Positions 1 through 8,724 of a stretch of 64,000 bases of DNA are shown here, piece after piece; within the stretch, counting starts at the first letter, position 1; the number at the start of each line of letters is the position of its first letter. The stretch is from assembly GCA_001534745.1 (NCBI GenBank), contig CP013997.1:744001-808000 (forward strand). Reading direction: 5' to 3'. This stretch comes from Pseudomonas monteilii (GTDB lineage: Bacteria > Pseudomonadota > Gammaproteobacteria > Pseudomonadales > Pseudomonadaceae). The notes under the pieces were generated by a model. The model saw nothing but the letters and a program-made list of their open reading frames with translations. It was not told where the DNA came from and searched no databases. A program made the translations under genes and the position numbers.

Positions 1-44
1 TCGTCAAGGTGGCCGACGCCATGCTGGCGCAGGGTGTGGTCTGA
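1..44 (+). CDS. gdhA: NADP-dependent glutamate dehydrogenase, 3' end only
   Basis: The last 13 codons of a gene that starts before the window. The frame beginning at base 3 reads VKVADAMLAQGVV and stops at 42-44. From memory this closely matches the C-terminus of E. coli GdhA (VKVADAMLAQGVI). GdhA makes glutamate from 2-oxoglutarate and ammonium with NADPH. Too little is present to say more. Confidence 0.7.
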   Translation, partial: VKVADAMLAQGVV

Positions 45-90
45 CCCCATAGGCGATGCCTGCAAGACCCAGGGGCCGCTCCGCGGCCCC

Positions 91-116
91 ATCGCGGGCA
101 AGCCCGCTCCCACAGG
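91..116 (+). repeat. REP element, single copy
   Basis: The core cgcgggcaagcccgctccca, a short imperfect palindrome, recurs at 7253-7439, 14.7-15.2 kb and 62.3 kb in this window. It matches the REP type common between P. putida genes. It lies just after the end of gdhA. Confidence 0.8.
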
Positions 117-209
117 CTGCTTGCGCAGCCAGGCTGGCACTGAACTGACAGGTTGCCAAGGTTTGGGTGGCACTGAATTGAATGGCTTGCCTCACCGCGG
201 TGGGGCTAC

Positions 210-247
210 GGGTGTAGGAGCGGCCCCAGTGCCGCGATTGGGCCCGC
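210..247 (+). repeat. second class of short intergenic repeat
   Basis: The stretch gtaggagcggcccc...ccgcgattgggcc resembles the other short repeat class (taggagcggc...gcgattgggc) I know from Pseudomonas intergenic DNA. It sits in the gdhA downstream region with the REP copies. No gene is seen between 45 and 425. Confidence 0.45.
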
Positions 248-332
248 CAGGGCCCACATTAGCACTTGGCAGAAACCATAGAGTCTCCCATAGGTTGCGG
301 CTCAAGGTCTCTAAAGATTCGAGGATGGCCTC

Positions 333-360
333 TCTGTGGGGGCTTGCCCGCGATGAAGCC
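333..360 (-). repeat. REP element, diverged copy
   Basis: Read on the minus strand this is atcgcgggcaagcccccaca, a REP core with one altered arm, inverted relative to the copy at 91-116. Confidence 0.65.
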
Positions 361-425
361 GACGCCGTTCTCGCCTGAACCCAGGACGCCGACGCCTCGG
401 CTACTCGCTTTGCAAGACCTGCCCT

Positions 426-914
426 CTATTCGATGGCGACGATCTCGATCGTCTGATCACCCGCCGGCCTGCGCCATATCACTTCATCCCCCTCGGCCGC
501 GCCCAGCAGCGCCCGCCCCAGGGGCGACCCCCAGTTCACCTGTCCATGCGCGGCGTCGGCTTCATCCTCGCCCACCAACTGCACCCTATGCTCCACGTCC
601 TGCTCATCGACGAAACGCACCCGGTTGCCGATCTGCACCTTGCCACCTGGTGCCGGTGCAGGGACGACCTGAGCGCTCTGCAGGCGTGCCGTGAAATAAC
701 GCAGGTCGCGCTCGCTGTCGGCCACCCGCTGCTTGTCCACCGCATCCCCTTGCGCCAGCAGTTCGCTACGCTGCGCCGACAGCTCGGCCACGCGCTGCTG
801 CAACTGGGCGTATCCGCTGGGGGTCACGTGGTTGGGCTGATCGCTGACGCGTCGCTCCACGGGCGGGCTGGCCTGGGCGGCCGCCTGGTCTTCGTTGACG
901 AATGCGCGACTCAT
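426..914 (-). CDS. GreA/GreB-family transcription factor
   Basis: 162 residues. An N-terminal helical part is followed by a C-terminal GreA/GreB-type domain (about residues 90-160, with VQIGNRVRFV and GDEVIW...TIEIVAIE). Such factors enter the RNA polymerase secondary channel and stimulate cleavage of backtracked transcripts, or act as regulators of that channel. The N-terminal part is atypical, so it may be a Rnk-like or variant Gre protein rather than true GreB. The ATG at 914 was chosen because GGAGATCATC lies directly upstream; an in-frame ATG at 986 would add 24 unsupported residues. Confidence 0.75.
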   Translation of the reverse strand: MSRAFVNEDQAAAQASPPVERRVSDQPNHVTPSGYAQLQQRVAELSAQRSELLAQGDAVDKQRVADSERDLRYFTARLQSAQVVPAPAPGGKVQIGNRVRFVDEQDVEHRVQLVGEDEADAAHGQVNWGSPLGRALLGAAEGDEVIWRRPAGDQTIEIVAIE

Positions 915-1005
915 GATGATCTCCTGGTCCTTCGAACGACGGGGCGCACCCCCTGACGTGGGTGGTGCGCTTCGTTCGTTGGACACCCCGGCACGGTCGT
1001 GTGCT

Positions 1006-2859
1006 TCAGTAGTGATACCACTTCATTTCCAGCATCACCTCGTTCTGCGCCGACGCCAGGTGGCTGAACTCGCGCTTGGCGCTCAGGCGCAGGCCCAGGT
1101 TACGGGAAATTTCCCACTGCTGGTTCAGGCTCAGGCTGCGACGCACCTCGCCATTGGTGAAGAAATCGCCCTTGGCTTCCAGGCTCAGGTTGCCCAGGCC
1201 GTTGCGCCACAGCACGCCTCCATTGAAGCCCGCAGCGGGTGAGACGAATTCGGCGAAGTCGTTATGGTGCTCGATGCGTACCGTGCCCAGGGCAAAGCCC
1301 AGGACATCCTCGCCCAGCTGCCAGGTGCCCCCGGCGCCGCCGTTGACGTGGCTGACCAGCACCTCGTCGTCGTGCTTGCCCGGTACCCGCTCCAGCCCAC
1401 CGGCCACTTGCCAGGACCAGGGCTTGAGCAGGTCGTTGCGCGGCGTCAGCGAGCGGATCGTGGCCAGATCCAGCCGCTGCACTTGCCATTCGTTGCCTTC
1501 GTACTGGCGCACCTTGAGCTGCAAAATCTCGATCTGCGCACCCAGGGGGAAGCCGTAGGCGTTGTCGTTGAGGTCGTGATAGGCCATGCGCAGACCGTAT
1601 TCGGCATAGGCGCGGTCACCACGGGTACCGGCGCCCAGCTGCCAGGTGCGTGACTGATGGCCTTCTTCCGGCAGTCCGGGTTTCTCGACCTCCAGCGGCG
1701 GTGGCGGGTTGCGGTTGATCGCCCGTAGCAGCTCGAAGCTGCGCGCCGCCTGGGCCGGGTCGCGCGCCTGGCCATTGGCGCGGTAGCGCTCCAGGCGATA
1801 GGCCGTGTCCTGGATCAGGGCTTGGCGCTCCTTCGGCAGGGCCGTGAAGGCAGGCGCCTGCAAGTGCTGGGTGTCAGCACTGAGGGCCAGCACCTGCTGG
1901 GTCTCGTCGGCATCCAGCGGCTCGGCGCGCGCCAGCAGCTCGCGCTCGCGGGACGGTCGATAGCGGGTGTCGGCCACCAGCCCGGCCTGCTTCACCGCCT
2001 TGACGGTATCGGTCGGGATGGCGGTCAGCGGGAACTGCGAGGTCAGGTCCAGGCTGGGGCGCGCCACCTGTAGCAGCTCCAGCAGCCGGTAGGAGCAGTT
2101 CTCGTCGAAGAAGAAATAGTCGAACTGCACCTGCCGCAGTTCCCAGACGTGCTCGACCATGCGCCCGGTCTCTTCGGGCGTCAGGTTCAGCTGGTACTCC
2201 CACAGGTCACGGTTTTCCAGGCTGCGGTACTCGGACAGCTTGGCCTGGTAGGGCATCAGGGCGAACAGGCCGGGGTAGCCACCGGCCAGGCCTTTCCAGG
2301 CGTACAGGATGCTGTTGTCATTGCCTTCGATGTAGGCGCCGAAGTTGATGGCATAGCTGAGCAGCGAGGTCTTGTTGCTGTGGGTGTCGGCCTGGTCGAT
2401 GCGCAGCAGCGTGTGACCGAACATCGACGACGGGCTGTTCAGGTAGGCCGCCGGAAAGATCAGCGCGGCGCTGTGGGGGGCCACATCGTCGTACCAGGTC
2501 CGGTAGTCGCTGCACACCGGCTGCGGCAGGTCGCGCAGGTCGAGCTGCTCGCGCAGCCAGCGGGTGCGCGCCGGAAACACGCACTGGGCGTGCCGGTTGC
2601 CCAGGTCCGCCGGGGCATAGAGGGCCTGGACCGTGGCCGCGAGTTCACGCTCAGGGTGATGAGCGCCATCCTCGGCCAGGAAGAATTTGGGGTCATCGAC
2701 ATAGCTGCGCCAACCGCCGAACGTGCCGCTCTCGTAATGGCCCAGGGCAACCCAGTAGGGCAGGGCAGCGAGCTGTTGCAGGCGAGCGTGGTCGAGGGAA
2801 GGTGCGGCATGCAGCGAGGGGCTGACGCTGAGCGCCAGCAGGCAAAGGCGTTTGAGCAT
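1006..2859 (-). CDS. DUF4105 family exported protein
   Basis: 617 residues. A signal peptide (MLKRLCLLALSVSPSLHA) precedes a periplasmic N-terminal region and the DUF4105 core (about residues 120-260, with PSSMFGHTLLRID and FFFDENCSYRLLELL). The C-terminal third is rich in alternating hydrophobic residues and ends in KWYHY, which suggests a beta-rich or outer-membrane-associated segment. Function is unknown. The conserved Cys/His-containing core is reminiscent of NlpC/P60-type folds, but I cannot assign activity. A TTG at 2868 is an alternative start. The next minus-strand gene upstream (2935-3423) also encodes an exported protein. Confidence 0.8.
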   Translation of the reverse strand: MLKRLCLLALSVSPSLHAAPSLDHARLQQLAALPYWVALGHYESGTFGGWRSYVDDPKFFLAEDGAHHPERELAATVQALYAPADLGNRHAQCVFPARTRWLREQLDLRDLPQPVCSDYRTWYDDVAPHSAALIFPAAYLNSPSSMFGHTLLRIDQADTHSNKTSLLSYAINFGAYIEGNDNSILYAWKGLAGGYPGLFALMPYQAKLSEYRSLENRDLWEYQLNLTPEETGRMVEHVWELRQVQFDYFFFDENCSYRLLELLQVARPSLDLTSQFPLTAIPTDTVKAVKQAGLVADTRYRPSRERELLARAEPLDADETQQVLALSADTQHLQAPAFTALPKERQALIQDTAYRLERYRANGQARDPAQAARSFELLRAINRNPPPPLEVEKPGLPEEGHQSRTWQLGAGTRGDRAYAEYGLRMAYHDLNDNAYGFPLGAQIEILQLKVRQYEGNEWQVQRLDLATIRSLTPRNDLLKPWSWQVAGGLERVPGKHDDEVLVSHVNGGAGGTWQLGEDVLGFALGTVRIEHHNDFAEFVSPAAGFNGGVLWRNGLGNLSLEAKGDFFTNGEVRRSLSLNQQWEISRNLGLRLSAKREFSHLASAQNEVMLEMKWYHY

Positions 2860-2900
2860 GTCGGGCAACTAGTCAGGAAAGTGCCGATAGAATGCACGAA

Positions 2901-2923
2901 CCCGCCCTGTCGTGCAGGGCGGG
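2901..2923 (-). terminator. possible terminator hairpin
   Basis: A perfect 9-bp stem, cccgccctg/cagggcggg, with a 5-nt loop, 12 nt beyond the stop of the minus-strand gene ending at 2935. Only two T residues follow, so termination may be weak. Confidence 0.5.
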
Positions 2924-2934
2924 TTGGGCAGGAC

Positions 2935-3423
2935 TCAGGCCTCGGTCGCGTACTTGGCCAGTTGCGGGTCGTTTTTCAGCACAGCCAGGGTGTTGGTGTG
3001 AACGGTTTCAGCGGTCGCATCGGCGCTGCTGAAGATCTGCTGGAAGTGGTCGTGGGTCACGGCCGCGAAACGCTCACGGTCCTGAGGCGCCACGCCCATG
3101 ACCACGGCGTAGGTGGTCAGGGCTTCGCCCTGGCCCTGGGCCATGTCTTCGGACAGTTCGTTCATCATGCCATTCATGGCCAGCCACGACTTGCCGCCGT
3201 AGGTCAGCGCGGAATTGGTCGAGCAGCCGTTGGTGCCGGAGGTCATGCCGAAGGTGGCGTTGCCCGAGGTACCGTTGGTGGTGGAAGCCAGGAAGTGGGC
3301 AGGGGTGCCACGCTGGCCTTCGAACAACATGTTGCCCCAACCGCAGTTCGGACCACCAGGCGCTTCGGCCATGGCGTTGATCGAAACGACGGTGAACAGC
3401 GTACCCAGAAGAATCCGTTTCAT
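2935..3423 (-). CDS. DUF3015 family exported protein
   Basis: 162 residues. A signal peptide (MKRILLGTLFTVVSINAMA) is followed by a mature domain with two cysteines (PNCGWG and TNGCST), plausibly a disulfide in the periplasm. The Gly/Thr/Ser-rich segment after the signal and the helical C-terminus fit DUF3015. Function is unknown. The start at 3423 gives a clean signal peptide; the frame stays open far upstream antisense to the Lon-type gene, but that extension has no support. Confidence 0.85.
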   Translation of the reverse strand: MKRILLGTLFTVVSINAMAEAPGGPNCGWGNMLFEGQRGTPAHFLASTTNGTSGNATFGMTSGTNGCSTNSALTYGGKSWLAMNGMMNELSEDMAQGQGEALTTYAVVMGVAPQDRERFAAVTHDHFQQIFSSADATAETVHTNTLAVLKNDPQLAKYATEA

Positions 3424-3675
3424 AGCTTTGTTCTCTTTATCAGTAAACATGCCAAAGGTCATGGTCCCGACAACATCGGCTGCCGGATGGGGCAAGCATT
3501 CGCCTTCCCGCGCAAGTTGGAGTTTAGGCACGTTCCAAAGGTTGCGTGGCGGGATGTGAAAATTTCCTTGAGCGCACCGTCCTGACGCAGATGACATAAA
3601 GCGTCTCGCCACCTTGCAAGGCGCGCGCAAGCGGCGCCAGAATGCCGTCATCTGCCCGAGAACCAAGGAAGCCCA

Positions 3676-6114
3676 ATGCCCGATTCCGTCGCTGCGAGTC
3701 TGCGTCTTGAACCTCATGCCCTGACCCGGCGTTTTTCCGCCGACCAGTTTGCCTTTTCGAGTACCGATGACCTGGAGCCGTTTCGGGGTGTGCTGGGCCA
3801 GGAGCGCGCGGTTGAAGCCTTGCAGTTCGGCGTGGCCATGCCGCGTCCTGGGTACAACGTCTACGTGATGGGCGAGCCGGGCACCGGTCGCTTCTCGTTC
3901 GTCAAACGCTACTTGAACGCCGAAGGCAAGCGCCAGCAGACGCCCGCCGACCGGGTCTACGTCAACAACTTCGACGACCTGCGCGAGCCGCGTGCGCTGG
4001 AGTTGCCGGCAGGCAGCGCCCATGCGTTCATCGCCGACATCAACGCGCTGATCGGCAACCTGGTGGCGACCTTCCCGGCCGTCTTTGAACACCCGTCGTA
4101 CCAGCAGAAGAAGGGCGCCATCGACCGCGCCTTCAACCAGCGCTACGACCGTGCCCTGGACATCATCGAGCGTGCGTCGCTGGAAAAGGACGTGGCTTTG
4201 TACCGCGACGCTAGCAATGTCGCCTTCACGCCGATGAGCGAGGGCAAGGCGCTGGACGAGGCCGAGTTCGCCCAGTTGCCCGAGGCGGTGCGCGAACAGT
4301 TTCACCAGGACATCGCAGCCCTCGAAGAGCGGCTGAACGAAGAACTGGCCAGCCTGCCGCAGTGGAAACGCGAATCGAACAACCGGCTGCGCGAACTCAA
4401 CGAAGAGACCATCACCCTGGCCCTGCAGCCGTTGCTGGCGCCGCTGTCCGAGAAGTACGCGGAAAACGCCGCCGTGTGCGCCTACCTGCAGGCCATGCAA
4501 CTGAACCTGCTGCGCACCGTTGTCGAGCAACTGGTCGACGACAGCAAGACCGACGCCGAGGCGCGCAAGCTGCTCGAAGAGCAGTACGCCCCGAGCCTGG
4601 TGGTTGGCCATCCGGCCAAGGGCGGCGCGCCGGTGGTGTTCGAGCCTCATCCGACCTACGACAACCTGTTCGGGCGTATCGAATACAGCACCGATCAGGG
4701 CGCGCTGTCGACCTCCTACCGGCAACTGCGGCCGGGTGCCCTGCACCGGGCCAACGGTGGCTTTCTGGTGCTGGAAGCCGAGAAGATGCTCGGCGAGCCC
4801 TTCGTCTGGGACGCGCTCAAGCGTGCCCTGCAATCGCGCAAGCTGAAGATGGAATCGCCCCTGGGCGAGCTGGGCCGGGTCGCCACGGTGACGCTGGCGC
4901 CGCAGGTGATCCCGCTGAGCGTGAAGGTGGTGATCATCGGCTCGCGGCAGCTGTACTACGCCTTGCAGGACCACGATCCGGAGTTCCAGGAGATGTTCCG
5001 GGTACTGGTCGACTTCGACGAAGACATGCCCATGCTCGATGAGAACCTCGAGCAGTTCGCCCAGCTGCTGCGCACGCGCACCAACGAGGAAGGCATGGCG
5101 CCGCTGACCGCCGATGCGGTCGCGCGCCTGGCGACCTACAGCGCGCGCCTGGCGGAGAACCAGAAGCGGCTGTCGGCGCGCATCGGCGACCTGTTCCAGC
5201 TGGTCAGCGAAGCGGACTTCATTCGCCAGCTGGCCAACGACGCCACCACCGACGCCGGACACATCGACCGTGCCCTGCGCGCCAAGGCCACGCGCACGGG
5301 GCGGGTGTCGGCACGCATTCTCGACGACATGCTCGCCGGCATCATCCTGATCGATACCGATGGTGCGGCCATCGGCAAGTGCAACGGCCTGACCGTGCTC
5401 GAAGTCGGTGACTCGGCCTTCGGTGTCCCAGCGCGGATCTCGGCCACCGTCTACCCCGGCGGCAGCGGTATCGTCGACATCGAGCGCGAGGTCAACCTGG
5501 GGCAACCGATCCACTCCAAGGGCGTGATGATCCTCACCGGCTACATGGGCAGCCGCTATGCCCAGGAATTCCCGCTGGCGATCTCCGCCAGCATCGCGCT
5601 GGAGCAGTCCTATGGCTATGTGGACGGCGACAGCGCCTCGCTGGGTGAGGTCTGCACGCTGATCTCGGCCTTGTCCAAGACGCCGCTCAAGCAGTGCTTC
5701 GCCATCACCGGCTCGATCAACCAGTTCGGCGAAGTGCAGGCGGTCGGCGGCGTCAACGAGAAGATCGAAGGCTTCTTCCGTCTGTGCGAGGCCCGCGGCC
5801 TGACCGGTGAGCAGGGCGTCATCATCCCGCGTGCCAACGTCGCCACGCTGATGCTCGACGAGCGCGTGCTGCAGGCAGTGGAAGAGGGGCGCTTCCATGT
5901 CTACGCGGTCAGCCAGGCCGACGAGGCCCTCAGCCTGCTGGTGGGCGAGCCGGCCGGGGCACCGGACGAGCAGGGCGAGTTCCCCGAGGGCAGCATCAAC
6001 GCCCGCGTGGTCGAGCGCCTGCGTGTCATCGCCGAGATGGTCAGCGAGGAAGACATCAAGGAAGCCGAGAAGGACCGGCTCGAGGAAGCCCTGGCGCAGG
6101 CCCAGCCCCGGTAA
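3676..6114 (+). CDS. Lon-type ATP-dependent protease (LonB/AAA_32 class)
   Basis: 812 residues. An AAA-type region is followed by a C-terminal S16 Lon protease domain (about residues 560-790). The catalytic dyad is visible: Ser653 in DGDSAS and Lys696 in GGVNEKIEG, 43 residues apart as in E. coli Lon. The N-terminal P-loop reads GEPGTGRF at about residues 66-73, with arginine where lysine is usual. It lacks the classical Lon N-domain and has a long helical insertion with many charged residues (about 160-300), as in LonB-like proteins. It probably degrades damaged or regulatory proteins in the cytosol. AAGGA lies 8 nt before the ATG. It is a single gene. Confidence 0.9.
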   Translation: MPDSVAASLRLEPHALTRRFSADQFAFSSTDDLEPFRGVLGQERAVEALQFGVAMPRPGYNVYVMGEPGTGRFSFVKRYLNAEGKRQQTPADRVYVNNFDDLREPRALELPAGSAHAFIADINALIGNLVATFPAVFEHPSYQQKKGAIDRAFNQRYDRALDIIERASLEKDVALYRDASNVAFTPMSEGKALDEAEFAQLPEAVREQFHQDIAALEERLNEELASLPQWKRESNNRLRELNEETITLALQPLLAPLSEKYAENAAVCAYLQAMQLNLLRTVVEQLVDDSKTDAEARKLLEEQYAPSLVVGHPAKGGAPVVFEPHPTYDNLFGRIEYSTDQGALSTSYRQLRPGALHRANGGFLVLEAEKMLGEPFVWDALKRALQSRKLKMESPLGELGRVATVTLAPQVIPLSVKVVIIGSRQLYYALQDHDPEFQEMFRVLVDFDEDMPMLDENLEQFAQLLRTRTNEEGMAPLTADAVARLATYSARLAENQKRLSARIGDLFQLVSEADFIRQLANDATTDAGHIDRALRAKATRTGRVSARILDDMLAGIILIDTDGAAIGKCNGLTVLEVGDSAFGVPARISATVYPGGSGIVDIEREVNLGQPIHSKGVMILTGYMGSRYAQEFPLAISASIALEQSYGYVDGDSASLGEVCTLISALSKTPLKQCFAITGSINQFGEVQAVGGVNEKIEGFFRLCEARGLTGEQGVIIPRANVATLMLDERVLQAVEEGRFHVYAVSQADEALSLLVGEPAGAPDEQGEFPEGSINARVVERLRVIAEMVSEEDIKEAEKDRLEEALAQAQPR

Positions 6115-6132
6115 TCCCGCGCCGCGCGCGCT

Positions 6133-6160
6133 GGCGCCGACGGCCCGACCGTCTGGCGCC
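6133..6160 (+). repeat. hairpin after the Lon-type gene
   Basis: The arms ggcgccgacgg and ccgtctggcgcc pair with one bulged T, 18 nt beyond the stop. No T-run follows, so it may stabilise the mRNA end rather than terminate. Confidence 0.4.
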
Positions 6161-6276
6161 GGGGTCGCGGCCTTGCCGGGTGTCTTCTATGCTCAGGTCA
6201 GGATGTCCTCGGCCTTCAGGAAGGAGGCCGCCTGCCCCTGCCCTGGACACGGGGCCTGAACGAGGGAGACGCGACC

Positions 6277-6615
6277 ATGCGCAACCTCAGCCTGACCCGC
6301 CAGTGCCTCGGCCTGGTGACCCGCATCGAATGCAGCATCCGTCCCTTGGCGGGTGACACCGGCCTGTGGACGTTGCTGTTCGCCGCAGGCATGGCCGGGG
6401 AGCAACCTTCGGCGATCAAGGCCCAAGGGCCGTTCCACGGTCCCCAGGTGGCCGAATCGGTCCTCGACGCCATTCTCGAGAGCCTGACCGTGCATGGCTA
6501 TGAGGTCGCCGAGGGGCCGCAGATCTGGTGCACGCACCTGCAAGCCCAGTTGCGCCGCATCAACGGCGAGCGCTGCCGGCACCTGGGCGATTACCAGTTT
6601 CATCCCGATGCGTGA
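6277..6615 (+). CDS. conserved hypothetical protein, 112 aa
   Basis: 112 residues, soluble, no signal peptide or membrane segment. GAGGGAGACGCGACC before the ATG is a good ribosome site. Its place between a Lon-type protease and a YqhA-family gene matches the P. aeruginosa PA4574-PA4576 neighbourhood as I recall it. Five cysteines are spread along the chain (such as RQCLGL, RIECSI, QIWCTHL and ERCRHL). I do not recognise a domain. Confidence 0.7.
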   Translation: MRNLSLTRQCLGLVTRIECSIRPLAGDTGLWTLLFAAGMAGEQPSAIKAQGPFHGPQVAESVLDAILESLTVHGYEVAEGPQIWCTHLQAQLRRINGERCRHLGDYQFHPDA

Positions 6616-6715
6616 GCCTCGACGGCTGCGGCACAGCAGCGCAGGCTTTCTCTGAGGCGGACGGGGTGGCTATACTCGCGCTCGTTTTTCGCCCTCCGAC
6701 GAGTATGACGCTGCA

Positions 6716-7204
6716 ATGGAACGTATCCTCGAAAACGCGATGTATGCCTCGCGCTGGCTGCTCGCACCGATCTATTTCGGTCTTTCCCTGGGCCTGCTGG
6801 CCCTGGCGCTGAAGTTCTTCCAGGAAGTGATCCACGTCCTGCCCAATGTGTTCGCCCTGAGCGAGGCCGACCTGATCCTGGTGATCCTGTCGCTGATCGA
6901 CATGTCGCTGGTCGGCGGCCTGCTGGTGATGGTCATGATCTCCGGTTACGAGAACTTCGTCTCGCAACTGGACATCGACGAGAGCAAGGAAAAGCTCAAC
7001 TGGCTGGGCAAGATGGACTCGTCCTCGCTGAAGATGAAGGTCGCGGCCTCGATCGTGGCCATCTCCTCGATCCACCTGCTGCGGGTGTTCATGGACGCCC
7101 AGAACATCACCACCGACTACCTGATGTGGTACGTGATCATCCACATGACGTTCGTGATCTCGGCTTTCGTGATGGGCTACCTGGACAAGCTGACCAAACA
7201 CTGA
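6716..7204 (+). CDS. YqhA/TIGR00645 family inner-membrane protein
   Basis: 162 residues with four hydrophobic segments (about 12-35, 50-75, 105-125, 132-155). Conserved features of the YqhA family are visible: [16 protein letters not shown] near the start, [17 protein letters not shown] in the middle and KLNWLGKMD in the cytosolic loop. Role unknown. The start follows promoter-like DNA and the gene appears monocistronic, with REP elements downstream. Confidence 0.85.
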   Translation: MERILENAMYASRWLLAPIYFGLSLGLLALALKFFQEVIHVLPNVFALSEADLILVILSLIDMSLVGGLLVMVMISGYENFVSQLDIDESKEKLNWLGKMDSSSLKMKVAASIVAISSIHLLRVFMDAQNITTDYLMWYVIIHMTFVISAFVMGYLDKLTKH

Positions 7205-7252
7205 GAAACCGCTGCGCAGCCGTGGCCATACCGGCAGGCTGCACATGTCTGG

Positions 7253-7323
7253 GTGGGAGCTGGCTTGCCAGCGATAGGGCCCTGCCAGGCGCCGCCTGCA
7301 TCGCGGGCAAGCCCGCTCCCACA
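7253..7323. repeat. inverted REP pair (BIME)
   Basis: Two REP copies face each other: gtgggagctggcttgccagc on the left and cgcgggcaagcccgctccca on the right. Such pairs in Pseudomonas form cruciform or mRNA hairpins downstream of genes, here after the YqhA-family gene. Confidence 0.8.
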
Positions 7324-7370
7324 AGCTGCTTGCGCAGCCATGTCGACATCGACAGGTCGCAGAGGTCTAG

Positions 7371-7439
7371 GTGGGAGCTGGCTTTCCAGCGATAGGGTCC
7401 TGCCAGGCGCCGCGATGCATCACGGGCAAGCCCCACAAG
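7371..7439. repeat. inverted REP pair, degraded
   Basis: A second pair 50 bp after the first, with a truncated right copy (cacgggcaagccccaca) and a T substitution in the left copy (ggctttccagcga). It appears to be a decaying duplicate of the pair at 7253-7323. Confidence 0.7.
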
Positions 7440-7577
7440 GTCTGCGACAGCTGGCCTCACTGTGTTGTGGTCATGGGGGAGCGATCCCGGGCGGACTCCC
7501 ACCGCCACACGCACGCCCGTTGTCCTTTCCCCCGAATCCTGGCAACAATGGTCCTCTTAATCCAGCGAGGGCGTCCC

Positions 7578-7883
7578 ATGAACCTTCAGCAACTCGACCT
7601 CGAGATCCAGGCCGGCCGTGTCCAGGAACTGAACGTGATCTCCATCGAGGGTGGCGACTACCTGCTCGAGGCCCTGATCGGCGAGCGTGTCTGTCCGATC
7701 AAGGACACGGACGGCACACGCCTGCGCGCGCGCTCGGTCGAGCACATCCGCCAACAGGTGCAGACGCTTCCCGATGTCCCCATGCACCTGATCCACCCGT
7801 CGGCCTACGACGAGATGTGCGGCCTGGGCGAACATCCGCGCAACGTGCTCAAGGTGCCGATCTCCCAGCGCTCGGCCTGGTAG
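7578..7883 (+). CDS. DUF6482 family small protein
   Basis: 101 residues, cytosolic, acidic, starting MNLQQLDLEIQ. The pattern of a short beta-rich N-terminal half (VISIEGGDYLLEAL) and conserved DTDG fits the DUF6482 group of gammaproteobacterial hypotheticals. Function unknown. The gene lies 85 bp before fklB in the same direction and could share its transcript. Confidence 0.7.
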   Translation: MNLQQLDLEIQAGRVQELNVISIEGGDYLLEALIGERVCPIKDTDGTRLRARSVEHIRQQVQTLPDVPMHLIHPSAYDEMCGLGEHPRNVLKVPISQRSAW

Positions 7884-7968
7884 CTGATGCGCCTGGCGCA
7901 GTGTGCTAGGCTGCGGACCCATTTCATCAGGGGCGCAGCGTGCTGACGCCCCGCAGCGGAGCACGTTC

Positions 7969-8586
7969 ATGTCCGAAATCAACCTGTCCACCGACGAATC
8001 CCGCGTCAGCTACGGCATCGGCCGTCAGCTGGGTGGCCAGCTGCGCGACAACCCGCCACCAGGCGTGAGCCTCGAGGCGATCCTCCTGGGCCTGACCGAT
8101 GCGTTCAATGGCCAGGACAGCCGCGTCAGCGAAGCCGATCTGTCGGCCAGCTTCAAGGTCATCCGCGAAGTCATGCAGGCCGAAGCCGCTGCCAAGGCCG
8201 AAGCCGCAGCTGCCGTGGGCAAGCAGTACCTGACCGACAACGCCACCCGTGAAGGCGTGATCACCCTGCCATCGGGCCTGCAGTACGAAGTGCTGGCCAC
8301 CGGCGACGGCGCCAAGCCAGGCCGCGAAGCCACCGTGCGCACCCACTACCACGGCACCCTGATCGACGGCACCGTGTTCGACAGCTCTTACGAGCGCGGT
8401 CAGCCGATCGAATTCCCGGTCACGGGCGTGATCGCGGGCTGGACCGAAGCGCTGCAACTGATGAACGCCGGCAGCAAATGGCGCCTGCACGTGCCGAGCG
8501 AGCTGGCCTACGGCGCCCAGGGCGCGGGCAGCATCCCGCCGCACAGCGTGCTGGTCTTCGACGTCGAGCTGCTCGACGTTCTGTAA
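7969..8586 (+). CDS. fklB: FKBP-type peptidyl-prolyl isomerase
   Basis: 205 residues. The N-terminal helical dimerisation part (about 1-105) has the family start STDESRVSYGIGRQLG. The C-terminal FKBP domain (about 115-205) has VRTHYHGTLIDGTVFDSSYERG and GSIPPHSVLVFDVELL. It catalyses cis-trans isomerisation at proline peptide bonds. There is no signal peptide, so this is the cytosolic FklB form rather than periplasmic FkpA. The closest upstream in-frame ATG matches the family length, and the gene ends in a repeat-rich region. Confidence 0.9.
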   Translation: MSEINLSTDESRVSYGIGRQLGGQLRDNPPPGVSLEAILLGLTDAFNGQDSRVSEADLSASFKVIREVMQAEAAAKAEAAAAVGKQYLTDNATREGVITLPSGLQYEVLATGDGAKPGREATVRTHYHGTLIDGTVFDSSYERGQPIEFPVTGVIAGWTEALQLMNAGSKWRLHVPSELAYGAQGAGSIPPHSVLVFDVELLDVL

Positions 8587-8597
8587 GCGATAAGCGG

Positions 8598-8702
8598 CAA
8601 GCTTCAAGCAAAAGCAGCGTGCAGTGCGTTATCGAGCGAGCACGCACAGTCCGCGCGGACTCGCTTTGGCTTGTAGCTTGTAGCTTGTAGCTTGTAGCTT
8701 GC
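8598..8702. repeat. inverted repeat plus TTGTAGC tandem repeats
   Basis: The arms caagcttcaagcaaaagc (8598-8615) and gctttggcttgtagcttg (8663-8680) pair at 16 of 18 positions. A 14-bp palindrome agtccgcgcggact (8648-8661) lies in the loop. TTGTAGC is repeated four times without interruption at 8671-8698. It sits between two convergent genes and may act as a two-way transcription end. Confidence 0.75.
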
Positions 8703-8724
8703 AACTGACGGCTCGCCACCGCCG

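Noticed and set aside
2149..3585. 478-residue plus-strand reading frame across two exported-protein genes
   Set aside because: It is antisense to parts of two genes with signal peptides and ribosome sites, and no domain is visible.
2935..5898. 987-residue minus-strand reading frame
   Set aside because: Its last 162 codons are the real DUF3015 gene. The rest lies antisense to the Lon-type protease gene and exists because of high GC third positions.
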